The position numbers and the translations under genes are program-made. DNA of 64,000 nt from Paenibacillus camerounensis (GTDB lineage: Bacteria; Bacillota; Bacilli; Paenibacillales; Paenibacillaceae): NCBI RefSeq assembly GCF_000723885.1, contig NZ_CCDG010000010.1, positions 1 to 64,000 of the forward strand. Direction: 5' to 3'. Of this stretch, positions 8,210 through 15,426 are shown one piece after another. The notes beneath the pieces are model-generated. The model worked only from the letters and a program-made list of their open reading frames with translations, was not told the DNA's origin and searched no databases. Position 1 is the stretch's first letter; each line of letters opens with the position of its first letter.

Positions 8210-8524
8210 TTGTTATCTTTGCGTTCTTGCGTTTTGAGTCGCAACTGTACATTATTTTTTCTCGATAAAGCGGGTAAAAAGGTCAAAAACGCATTTCAAG
8301 CTGCAAAAAGAACTAAAGTTTTAAGTATCCGATTCCTGAATTTCCCTTATACACTCGACTTTGGCTGGTACCAGAAAGAATTTGCAGTAGTTGTGATTAA
8401 AGATTCAGATTGGCAAAAGCCCGCACTTGAAAAAAGATGCACGAAGCCAGAACAACTGCACGAGCTGGTACAGGAATGTGCTGAATTTATCAGGGGAAAA
8501 TTGAAAACCGAGCGGAGTCTTTAA
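8210..8524 (+). pseudogene. Small hypothetical protein, probably a C-terminal remnant
   Basis: The frame can begin at a TTG at 8210 but no ribosome site is visible, and the first 15 codons look non-coding. The part from LFFLDKAGKKVKNAF onward looks like real protein (RFLNFPYTLDFGWYQKEFAVVVI, PEQLHELVQECAEFIRGKL). A terminator follows. The likeliest reading is the tail of a lost immunity-type gene. I do not recognise the family. Confidence 0.4.
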
Positions 8525-8542
8525 CCGGATATTATCATAAAT

Positions 8543-8583
8543 AAAGCAGTATTTTTCCGCAGGCGGAGGAATGCTGCTTTTTT
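8543..8583 (+). terminator. Rho-independent terminator
   Basis: AAAGCAG...TTTTTCCGC pairs with GGAGGAATGCTGCTTT and runs into six or more T residues. Confidence 0.8.
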
Positions 8584-8714
8584 ACTGGTTTGTGCTTCAT
8601 TCACCATATTTTTACTATAAATACACGTATAAGAGAAGGGTTATCCCGTATGGATGTTGAAATTATTTACAGGTATATTTTATATTTGAATAAAATGGAA
8701 CTGTGGGGGCGGCA

Positions 8715-9122
8715 ATGATGAGCACATTTACTGCAAACTTTATATATGCACAGGCTGATGACGAGAATGATGTTTTGATGATAGGCTTCGCTGATGACCA
8801 GTATGACCCGCAGGCGTATATCCTCTTCCAACAAACCATGCACCCGGATGAGCAGGACCTGGCGCTGGGTTTTGATAAAATCCATATTACTTACAACGAT
8901 GAATCACAGTCACAGTATGGCGGAATCGAAAAAGTGCTGCTTAAACCAGGCTCAATCGAAATTTCTCTTGACGAAGAAGCTGTTGAAGCATTGGCTTGTG
9001 AAGCAGCGGTGGTGCGGGTTAATTTTGATCCGGGGGCACTTAAATTAGAAGAGCGTAGAGAACTTTTTGAACAGATGTTTGGAGAGTTACTTGAAATAGA
9101 CGCTGAAGCGGGGCTGCTATGA
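8715..9122 (+). CDS. Imm10-like immunity protein
   Basis: A 135-residue soluble acidic protein. FTANFIYAQADDENDVLMIGFAD, the QTMHPDEQDLALGFDKIHI segment and YGGIEKVLL resemble the Imm10 family of polymorphic-toxin antidotes. That recognition is from memory of the family pattern and not from a search. GGGGGCGG stands just before the ATG pair at 8715/8718; an in-frame GTG at 8703 is less likely. The stop overlaps the ATG of the next gene (ATGA), so the two are translated together. No toxin lies upstream, so this is an orphan antidote. Confidence 0.68.
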   Translation: MMSTFTANFIYAQADDENDVLMIGFADDQYDPQAYILFQQTMHPDEQDLALGFDKIHITYNDESQSQYGGIEKVLLKPGSIEISLDEEAVEALACEAAVVRVNFDPGALKLEERRELFEQMFGELLEIDAEAGLL

Positions 9123-10018
9123 TAATCTACCTGCTGCTATATTCAGATGGGCAAAAATGGTACTTTGAAGCAGATGACAAGGGCGTAGTCTATAGACAAA
9201 TGATATTGGAAGAGGGCAAGGCGAGCAAAATTTCTAATGTGAAAAAATATGATTTTTTCCTGGCAGAGCATGAATTGTCTTTGGACGATCCTGAACTGGA
9301 GCCCATCCCCAAAGCGACATTCGAGGCAGTCTGGAATGAACTGATCAAGGAGCAGCTGCCGGATTGGCTCGAAACCAAACGTACCTTTACACAGGGCACC
9401 AAAATATTCGGCTATCTAGAAGTGCTATATCCGCATGGAGTTATTGTAAGCATTCCAGATACTAAAGCCCTTGGACTTGCTGACTATGACGAATGTGCTG
9501 CACATGCCGGGCATCGCAGTATATATAAAGGCTTGTTAATTGAGGCAACAGTCAGCGGATATGATGAGGTTAATGGCTGGCTTTTACTGGCAGATCCGTG
9601 TGTATGGGGATTTAGAGAGGAGTCCAGCATGGCAGACCAATCATCAGCTATTAAAGAGCTGGCATTGCACTATAAAAAGTTACACCGTTCTTTTCCATAC
9701 CAGGATTCAGTACGCTTGAAGGAGGATTTTGCAGAAGCTTTTGCACATTTAAAAGAGGGATGGTTCGACGGGGACTTTAGTGAATATTGTGCGTTAATTG
9801 CTGGAACGGTCAGTTATGTTATTTATAACTCCGTTACTGAGATTCCTCAGAGACAGCTTACTTTGTTACGAAAAAGCTTTTTTGAGCGCTATCCGGCGTA
9901 TGCTTTTATACAGCCAAGATTGTCTGATTATCCGACGATTTCAGCAGATCTGGAGGATCATGAGCGTGCCAGGGGGATGCTGCTTAGTCTGATACACGAT
10001 ATTGATGGTGAGGCATAG
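9119..10018 (+). CDS. Hypothetical protein coupled to the Imm10-like gene
   Basis: A 299-residue soluble protein whose ATG overlaps the preceding stop by four bases. It begins MIIYLLLYSDGQKWYFEADDKG and has an aromatic, acidic composition with no signal peptide. I recognise no family and no catalytic motif. Near residue 200 a helical part begins (AIKELALHYKKLHRSFPYQDSVRLKEDFAEAFAH), and the end is DHERARGMLLSLIHDIDGEA. The tight coupling to an antidote-like gene suggests a related protective or accessory role, but that is only context. Confidence 0.6.
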   Translation: MIIYLLLYSDGQKWYFEADDKGVVYRQMILEEGKASKISNVKKYDFFLAEHELSLDDPELEPIPKATFEAVWNELIKEQLPDWLETKRTFTQGTKIFGYLEVLYPHGVIVSIPDTKALGLADYDECAAHAGHRSIYKGLLIEATVSGYDEVNGWLLLADPCVWGFREESSMADQSSAIKELALHYKKLHRSFPYQDSVRLKEDFAEAFAHLKEGWFDGDFSEYCALIAGTVSYVIYNSVTEIPQRQLTLLRKSFFERYPAYAFIQPRLSDYPTISADLEDHERARGMLLSLIHDIDGEA

Positions 10019-10047
10019 CTTATTTGAATAAAAGGAGGCAGAGAAAA

Positions 10048-10503
10048 GTGAATATAAAAGTTCACACGATGCAAAAGCTGATCTCACTAGGTGCTATACT
10101 GATTCTGCTTATCGGCATTTCACTCTACTCCGGGTATTCGTCGGGCCAAGCCGAGATTAGCTATAGGACAGATATCAAGCCAATCAGCGAGCGATTTCCC
10201 AACCTGGCGGGCATTGATAAAGTTTTTTGGAGCGGAAGCAGCATTGGCGGTGATTTTGGACCGACTAATTATTGGATGAGAGGGTATGTGTTTTTGAGCC
10301 AGGCTGCTTCAACAGCGCTTAAACAGAGCTATACTTGGGAGAATGCGCTGATTATTCCTGAGCTTCAGTATGATTTTAAAGGTAAGCTTCAGCATTGGAG
10401 CAGTAGTGAAGATTTTGATGCCTACATTAAAAGTTCAAGCTACGCAGGCAATTTTTATTTTGACCATAAGCGGAATGTTCTTTATTTTGATGTGGAGCGG
10501 TAG
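10048..10503 (+). CDS. Hypothetical membrane-anchored protein
   Basis: A 151-residue protein starting at the GTG at 10048, with AAGGAGG at 10032-10038; an upstream TTG in frame at 10024 has no such site. One hydrophobic segment (LISLGAILILLIGISLYSGY, about residues 10-29) is likely a membrane anchor or uncleaved signal. The rest would face outward and is rich in Ser, Tyr and Trp (YWMRGYVFLSQAA, AGNFYFDHKRNVLYFDV). I do not recognise the family. Confidence 0.6.
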   Translation: MNIKVHTMQKLISLGAILILLIGISLYSGYSSGQAEISYRTDIKPISERFPNLAGIDKVFWSGSSIGGDFGPTNYWMRGYVFLSQAASTALKQSYTWENALIIPELQYDFKGKLQHWSSSEDFDAYIKSSSYAGNFYFDHKRNVLYFDVER

Positions 10504-10531
10504 TGTCAAAAGGTAGAACACAGAGGTAGGA

Positions 10532-10852
10532 ATGTCGGAGGTGTGGGCAATTAAGAAGAGACTTAAATATTATATTCCGGTGTATTCAGCTGGATATTGC
10601 CTATCTTTATGGATTACAGGTGTTCCTCATTGGTATTACCTGCTTCCGATCAAACTAATTCCTTTATGCATTATGATGATTGCAGGAAACAGCATGTATA
10701 ATATCTCTGTTAAAAAGATGCCTCTATACAAAGCTAAACTTCTAAGCTTGAAGTATTTAATTATCTCAATTTTATTTTTGTTCATTTTCGCCATCCTATA
10801 TCAGCTTTTGCTGCCATATTCCATTGATATATCTTCACTAATTGGAGTGTAG
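10532..10852 (+). CDS. Small multi-pass membrane protein
   Basis: A 106-residue protein with three likely membrane segments (YIPVYSAGYCLSLWITGV, YLLPIKLIPLCIMMIAG, LIISILFLFIFAILYQLLL). The ATG at 10532 has only a weak upstream AGGTAGG. No family recognised. It lies between an anchored protein and an antidote-like gene in the accessory region and may be an immunity protein for a membrane-acting toxin, which is speculative. Confidence 0.5.
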   Translation: MSEVWAIKKRLKYYIPVYSAGYCLSLWITGVPHWYYLLPIKLIPLCIMMIAGNSMYNISVKKMPLYKAKLLSLKYLIISILFLFIFAILYQLLLPYSIDISSLIGV

Positions 10853-10868
10853 GAGAGAATTATTATAA

Positions 10869-10979
10869 GGTGTTGTAGAGATCGTACATAATAATGTGTA
10901 TATGGTCACAGATAAAGATGTTGGGGAAGAGGAGTCCGAGCTGGAGAGACAGGTTAGGGAGGCTTTGCATGCAAATTGA
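10869..10979 (+). pseudogene. C-terminal remnant of a deleted gene
   Basis: A frame without a start opens right after a TAA (10866-10868) and encodes GVVEIVHNNVYMVTDKDVG then EEESELERQVREALHAN. Its stop overlaps the ATG of the next gene by a few bases, just as a toxin gene would overlap its antidote. I read it as the last 36 residues of a lost upstream gene, possibly a toxin tip. Confidence 0.45.
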
Positions 10980-11478
10980 TCAAATACAAACTATAATGAA
11001 AAACCACCATCTGCATGAGATTTTTTCAGTAGGCGTTGTAGACTTGGAGGAAACAGGGCCAGCCGAATTCGTTACCTTAATGGACCGCCTTTTTTTCGAA
11101 TTTGGGGAAGTGTTGATTAAAATGGAAACGATTGAGCAGTATTCGAAATTGGCACTCACGGCAGTGAATAGTATTCAATTCGAAGTTGATCTGGAAGATG
11201 TCATTTTGGCAAAAGCAAGAATCAGCAATTTTGTCTTTAACAACCCCTTGACTGATAATAAGGTAGCGGAAATTGTGTTATACAATATGGAAAATAAGGC
11301 TGAGGAGCTCATATGCGACGCCTTGAAAATTGTTTTGTTAAATCAGCAGGAAATCTTTATCGATCCGTCCTTTTTAGGTAGTAACATCGGAGGGCCTGAG
11401 GTTGAAGCCATATGGAGGTATAACCTGGCAGATAACTATACACCTGTCCCAACGATACTTAAAATCCATTCGAGATGA
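10969..11478 (+). CDS. Hypothetical immunity-like protein
   Basis: A 169-residue acidic soluble protein starting MQIDQIQTIMKNHHLHEIF at 10969, with GGGAGG six bases before the ATG. Longer in-frame extensions upstream overlap the remnant gene and lack a ribosome site. Features include TLMDRLFFEFGEVLIKMETIEQY and ADNYTPVPTILKIHSR at the end. I do not recognise the family. Size, acidity and overlap with a truncated upstream frame match an orphan antidote. Confidence 0.6.
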   Translation: MQIDQIQTIMKNHHLHEIFSVGVVDLEETGPAEFVTLMDRLFFEFGEVLIKMETIEQYSKLALTAVNSIQFEVDLEDVILAKARISNFVFNNPLTDNKVAEIVLYNMENKAEELICDALKIVLLNQQEIFIDPSFLGSNIGGPEVEAIWRYNLADNYTPVPTILKIHSR

Positions 11479-11596
11479 TACATATCCCATTCTCCCCATC
11501 ACACTCCATATGCTACATTTATTCCAACACAAGGTAACCTTTTAGCCCCTAAACGGCACTTATAGTTAAGAACATGTGAAAAGAGGTCCGGCAGGC

Positions 11597-13180
11597 ATGG
11601 AAACGCGGTGGATTGAGGAAGCGCAGCAAGGGGATACGGAAGCGTTCGGGCGGCTGGTGGCGCATTTTCGCGGGATGGCGTTTGCGGTGGCGTATGACAG
11701 GCTGAGGGATGTACATTTGGCGGAGGATGCTGTCCAGGAGGCGTTTCTTGAGGCCTACACTTATATCGGCAGGCTGGAAGAGCCGGCTGCGTTCCCGGGA
11801 TGGTTCAAAACAATAGTTATCAGACAATGCCAGCGGACGCTGCGGCGCAAACGGCACTCCAGTCTTCCGCTGGAAGTGGCAGTCCATCTTACGGACGGGT
11901 CACAGGCGGTAGCAGAGCTTGCCGAGCAAAAAGAGGGCGCACGCATTCTGCACCAATCGGTGGCGGAGCTGGGTGAGCGTCTGCGGGTGCCGCTGCAGCT
12001 GTTTTATTTTTACGGATATTCCCTGCAGGAAATCTCCGCATACCTCGACATTCCGCTGTCCGCACTCAAAAAACGGCTCTTCGATGCCCGGCGCAAGCTG
12101 CGCGGAGCACTTCCGGTCATCGACCTGGCTTCCGTGTTCAACAGCTTATATGAAGGAGGCAGGAACATGCTGCATATCGTTAACGGAGATAGTGTGGGTA
12201 ATATGCTGAAGCAGGGCATCGTGCAGGGGGATGTGCTGGTTTGGAGAGAGATTTACTCGGCAGGGCCGAATTTTGTGAATTCCGGAGGTGACCAAGAGCG
12301 CGCCTTCCGGGCACAAGCACTCGAGCAGTCCATGGGCATCCCGTCAGCAGTATATATAGCCGGCTGTGCGGAGCAGGAGGAGAAATTGCACGGCTTCAGC
12401 CGCTATGAGGAAGTGGTGCTGTGGTTCGAGCATGACCTGTTCGACCAGAGTATGCTGGCCTATCTGCTGCACTGGTTCAAGGGTCAAAGGCTAGGCCGGA
12501 CCAGGCTCAGCCTGCTCTGCATCGGGGAATTTCCGGGTATTGAGCTGTTTCACGGTCTGGGCCAGCTGACTCCGGAACAGCTTAGTACGTTGAACGGGAC
12601 GTGGCGGACTATCGGGACTGAAGAGCTGGAGCTGGGCAGTGAGCTGTGGCAGGCTTATGCAGCTGCAGAACCGGATCACCTGGCAGATCTGCTTGAGCTG
12701 AGAAAAGATCAGCTGGCGGCATCCGCGCTGCCTTTTGCTTATCCTGCATTTCAGGCCCATCTGTCGCGCCTGCCCTCAGTGGAGAACGGGCTTGGCATCG
12801 TGGAGCAGACGACCTTGCACAAGGTGCGCGGCGGAGCTGACACTCCAATGAAGCTGTTCCGGCAAGTGGCAGATGAGCTGCACATGCTGGGGATGGGTGA
12901 TCTGGAATACTGGCTGTATCTGCGGGGAATGGTGCAGGGGGCAAATCCGCTGCTGCATATTGACGGTGTGGAGGCTGCGGACAATTGGGATTTCCGGCAG
13001 GTGCCGGATTTTCTGAACCGGAAAGTAACGGCTACAATGCTTGGCGGACAGGTGCTGGAGGGTACAGCGGACCGGGTGGCTGCACAGGGTATTGATGTCT
13101 GGTACGGCGGACTGCATCTGCATGGCCATTCGGTGCCTTGGCGGTGGGACAGCTTGGCGCAAAGACCCGTGCGTATGTAG
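11597..13180 (+). CDS. Sigma-70 family factor fused to a DUF1835-type protein
   Basis: A 527-residue two-part protein. Residues 1-85 form sigma region 2 (AQQGDTEAFGRLVAHF, HLAEDAVQEAFLEAYTYI, PGWFKTIVIRQCQRTLRRKR). Residues 120-175 form region 4 (RVPLQLFYFYGYSLQEISAYLDIPLSALKKRLFDARRKLR), as in ECF sigma factors of about 180 residues. The remaining 330 residues begin MLHIVNGDSVGNMLKQG and continue GDVLVWREIYSAGP, EVVLWFEHDLFDQ and LSLLCIGEFPG, which I recognise as a DUF1835-like domain followed by a second domain near PMKLFRQVADELHMLG. The ATG at 11597 is chosen because AGAGGT precedes it; a GTG at 11576 is the alternative. There is no adjacent anti-sigma gene, so the attached domain may act as the sensor. 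The function is unknown. Confidence 0.8.
   Translation: METRWIEEAQQGDTEAFGRLVAHFRGMAFAVAYDRLRDVHLAEDAVQEAFLEAYTYIGRLEEPAAFPGWFKTIVIRQCQRTLRRKRHSSLPLEVAVHLTDGSQAVAELAEQKEGARILHQSVAELGERLRVPLQLFYFYGYSLQEISAYLDIPLSALKKRLFDARRKLRGALPVIDLASVFNSLYEGGRNMLHIVNGDSVGNMLKQGIVQGDVLVWREIYSAGPNFVNSGGDQERAFRAQALEQSMGIPSAVYIAGCAEQEEKLHGFSRYEEVVLWFEHDLFDQSMLAYLLHWFKGQRLGRTRLSLLCIGEFPGIELFHGLGQLTPEQLSTLNGTWRTIGTEELELGSELWQAYAAAEPDHLADLLELRKDQLAASALPFAYPAFQAHLSRLPSVENGLGIVEQTTLHKVRGGADTPMKLFRQVADELHMLGMGDLEYWLYLRGMVQGANPLLHIDGVEAADNWDFRQVPDFLNRKVTATMLGGQVLEGTADRVAAQGIDVWYGGLHLHGHSVPWRWDSLAQRPVRM
12153..12169 (+). promoter_or_regulatory. Internal ribosome site and in-frame ATG at the sigma/DUF1835 junction
   Basis: AAGGAGG at 12153-12159 is followed after seven bases by an ATG at 12167 that is in frame with the sigma factor. 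The ATG falls exactly where the DUF1835 part begins (MLHIVNGDSVG). The second domain could therefore also be made alone (about 337 residues). Confidence 0.6.
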
Positions 13181-13207
13181 TTTTTGATGCTATAATAAGG
13201 TTCTGAT

Positions 13208-13972
13208 ATGTACCGGAGGGAGGAGAAGATCATCAGAACCTTAGTGGTTAGCGATATTCACGGCTGTTACCGGGAATTTAACGCGCTTTTGCGACAAGCA
13301 GATTATGTCCCGGACCGGGACAAGCTGGTGCTTATCGGCGATTATGTGGACCGGGGGCCGAACAGCAAGGCTATAGTGGAGCAGGTGATGTCTCTTCATG
13401 CGGAATATGGTGCAGTTATCCTGAAGGGCAACCATGACAAAATGGCCTGTGATGCGCTGCTCAGCGACGATGAGGACAAGCTCGATCTGCACTGGATGAA
13501 CAACGGCGGGTTTTATACCCTGGCTAGCTATGCAGGAGCGGATGCAGATTTTGTACAACAGGATCTGGGCTGGGCAGAGTATATCCGGATCAAGCACTGG
13601 ATCAGGCAGGCGTATAAGCAGCATCTGGATTTCTTGAGCTCGCTGCCGCTGTATCATGAGACGGAGGGCCATCTGTTCGTGCATGCCGGGATCGATCCGG
13701 CGCTGGCGGACTGGAGAACACAGAAGGATTATGATTTTATCTGGATCAGGGAGCCGTTCTACAAGCATCCGGTAACAAGCACCAGCAAAACTGTAGTATT
13801 CGGCCACACGTCAACCTTCGAGTTCCAGGATGACCCCGGCATCTGGTTCAGCCCGCACGGCGACAAAATCGGCATTGACGGCGGCTGCGCCTATGGCGGG
13901 CAGCTGAACTGCCTGGAGATCGGTGAGGATGGATATAAGAGCTATAGTGTGCGGCTTGGGGAGAGTAGCTGA
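13208..13972 (+). CDS. Serine/threonine-type metallophosphatase
   Basis: A 254-residue cytoplasmic phosphoesterase of the PP1/PrpA/Ap4A-hydrolase type. All metal-binding motifs are present: DIHGCYREF (about 16-24), GDYVDRGPNS (about 45-54), KGNHD (about 74-78), HAGIDP (about 158-163) and FGHTSTF (about 198-204). The likely action is dephosphorylation of proteins or cleavage of dinucleoside polyphosphates using two metal ions. The ATG at 13208 has only a weak AAGG upstream, while a strong GGAGGGAGGAG lies inside the first codons just before ATC ATC AGA. Translation may begin slightly downstream at a non-standard codon. It follows the sigma-fusion gene by 27 bases and may share its transcript. 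Confidence 0.85.
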   Translation: MYRREEKIIRTLVVSDIHGCYREFNALLRQADYVPDRDKLVLIGDYVDRGPNSKAIVEQVMSLHAEYGAVILKGNHDKMACDALLSDDEDKLDLHWMNNGGFYTLASYAGADADFVQQDLGWAEYIRIKHWIRQAYKQHLDFLSSLPLYHETEGHLFVHAGIDPALADWRTQKDYDFIWIREPFYKHPVTSTSKTVVFGHTSTFEFQDDPGIWFSPHGDKIGIDGGCAYGGQLNCLEIGEDGYKSYSVRLGESS

Positions 13973-13994
13973 GGAGCCACTAACAATCAATATT

Positions 13995-14144
13995 TTGTCC
14001 GGGATCGGGATTCTTTTTTATAGATTTACTGAGGGAATAGATTTAAGTAAAGTAACGATAATCGCAATGCTGCTTATATTATGGTGCATTCTGTTTCTAG
14101 TCAGAAGGAACTCCCGCAAGCTGGTGCGCTTTATAATCAGATAG
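13995..14144 (+). CDS. Possible small membrane protein
   Basis: A 49-residue frame from a TTG with a strong hydrophobic segment (VTIIAMLLILWCILFLV) and a basic tail (RRNSRKLVRFIIR). No clear ribosome site stands near the TTG. It might be a real small membrane protein or the tail of a lost gene. Confidence 0.25.
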   Translation: MSGIGILFYRFTEGIDLSKVTIIAMLLILWCILFLVRRNSRKLVRFIIR

Positions 14145-14204
14145 ATTTTTGGGATATTAAATATCATTCTAACCTACGTCTGCAGATAAGCAGTTTTATC
14201 GGAC

Positions 14205-14391
14205 ATAGCTGCACTCTATACACTTAAATCCAGCCTTTTACAGACTAAATAGAGTTTAGATGTACTTTGTGCAGCTATATTCAGCGATTATTGGCGTTTG
14301 GAGAGAATTTCCTGATTTTAGTTGTATGGAGTGTAGTTATTGGGCTGATTTTGTGAAAATGGGCCGGAATAGTTGTACAGAGTGCAGCTAA
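14205..14391. repeat. Cluster of four 22-bp repeats, one inverted
   Basis: The unit is close to TAGTTGTACAGAGTGCAGCT plus two bases. Copies lie at 14257-14278, 14319-14340 and 14370-14391 on the plus strand and at 14205-14226 on the minus strand. Copy starts are 62 and 51 bases apart. The inverted first copy and the second can pair into a long hairpin. No gene lies between 14145 and 14585 apart from these repeats. Confidence 0.7.
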
Positions 14392-14585
14392 GTTGATGTT
14401 CTGATATGTGCAACACTCCATCTCGTGAAAAATAATACATATTCTTCCTGCTGATAGATTTATAGTAGGTTTGGAGCGCATTTTGTGAAGTGCTGAGCCA
14501 GCAGGATAGCAAGCGCAGGCAGAAGGCATCACAGTGTTTTAATTTTAAGCATGTTACGGTTAGTAAAAACCAGGAGGTCATTACT

Positions 14586-14822
14586 GTGAAAACAATATTG
14601 TCCAGAATCGGACTCGGATTATTGCTTTTGCTCATCGTATCCATTGGGGTATGCTTTTATATCGGTGAATTTAATTATGCCTATTCGCTGATGATTCTGC
14701 TGCTGTTCGTATTTGGCGGCATGGGGGCAATCTATAAGCTGCGCAATGACGAGTACATGTATGACAGGCACCTGAGCAGCAGAAGCAGCGGCAGAAGCGA
14801 ATATGAGGAGTATACAAGGTAA
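14586..14822 (+). CDS. Small two-pass membrane protein
   Basis: A 78-residue protein starting at the GTG at 14586, with AGGAGG about ten bases upstream. Two membrane segments are clear (ILSRIGLGLLLLLIVSIGVCFYI and AYSLMILLLFVFGGMGAIY), followed by a hydrophilic, Ser/Arg/Tyr-rich tail (YMYDRHLSSRSSGRSEYEEYTR). The family is not recognised. Confidence 0.6.
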   Translation: MKTILSRIGLGLLLLLIVSIGVCFYIGEFNYAYSLMILLLFVFGGMGAIYKLRNDEYMYDRHLSSRSSGRSEYEEYTR

Positions 14823-14931
14823 CCGTGGTCTTTATTGGATACGGTGAACCGGGCGCAAGGTCTGCCCGGGCTGAGTCTATCATAGAATAGGATAAGTCTT
14901 CATCTACTCTGCAGCGCAGGAGGTATGCCGG

Positions 14932-15243
14932 ATGGATGAGAGGATTCAGTCACTTACCGTGTCTATCCAGGGAATTGTAACCGATATCATGGGGCCGCTG
15001 CGCCGGAAAAGCATCAATGAGCCTGCATTTGCCCGGTTATATGCGGCAATGGAAGAGGCGGAGCTGCTGATCCGGGAGGAGCAACAGATTGACCGGCAGC
15101 TGGCGGCACAGCTGTTCCAGGTCTATTCACAGCTGGTAACCCAGTCGGGTTACGTGTATGACAAAAGTCTTTTTGTCCCCCATATCGGCAAAATGCAGGG
15201 GATGATCCGCAAAATATTCGGGAGTCCCCTGCAAAATGTCTAA
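14932..15243 (+). CDS. Hypothetical soluble helical protein
   Basis: A 103-residue protein with AGGAGG eight bases before the ATG. The sequence (RIQSLTVSIQGIVTDIMGPL, ARLYAAMEEAELLIREEQQID, LAAQLFQVYSQLVTQSGY) is predicted mostly helical with no membrane segment. I do not recognise the family. It has its own terminator and appears single-gene. Confidence 0.6.
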   Translation: MDERIQSLTVSIQGIVTDIMGPLRRKSINEPAFARLYAAMEEAELLIREEQQIDRQLAAQLFQVYSQLVTQSGYVYDKSLFVPHIGKMQGMIRKIFGSPLQNV

Positions 15244-15260
15244 AGTTAACCGGTTGCCTG

Positions 15261-15306
15261 AAGCCCCTGTATTCCCTGTCCTGACAGAGAACACAGGGGC
15301 TTTTTC
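15261..15306 (+). terminator. Rho-independent terminator
   Basis: AAGCCCCTGT pairs with ACAGGGGCTT around an 18-20 base loop, followed by TTTTT. Confidence 0.8.
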
Positions 15307-15349
15307 GTATGACAATAGATTTTTTTTAAGCAGGTGTTTAGATTTGTCC

Positions 15350-15402
15350 ATTGCCAAACCATGGCAATCTATCTTACAATACTATAATGATAATGAGAAT
15401 CA
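15350..15402 (+). promoter_or_regulatory. Promoter with Fur box and inverted repeat for siderophore permeases
   Basis: TTGCCA (15351-15356) and TACAAT (15375-15380), 18 bp apart, form a promoter. A 7-1-7 Fur-type site, TGATAATGAGAATCA, lies at 15388-15402 at the transcription start, so iron-loaded Fur would block the operon. A second inverted repeat, ATTGCCA-5-TGGCAAT (15350-15368), covers the -35 and could bind an additional regulator. Confidence 0.75.
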
Positions 15403-15426
15403 ATTTCAGAAGAATGGGTGAGATTC

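Noticed and set aside
13923..14144. A 73-residue frame starting inside the phosphatase gene
   Set aside because: The first part overlaps the certain phosphatase; only the 49-residue tail from 13995 may be real and is listed at low confidence.
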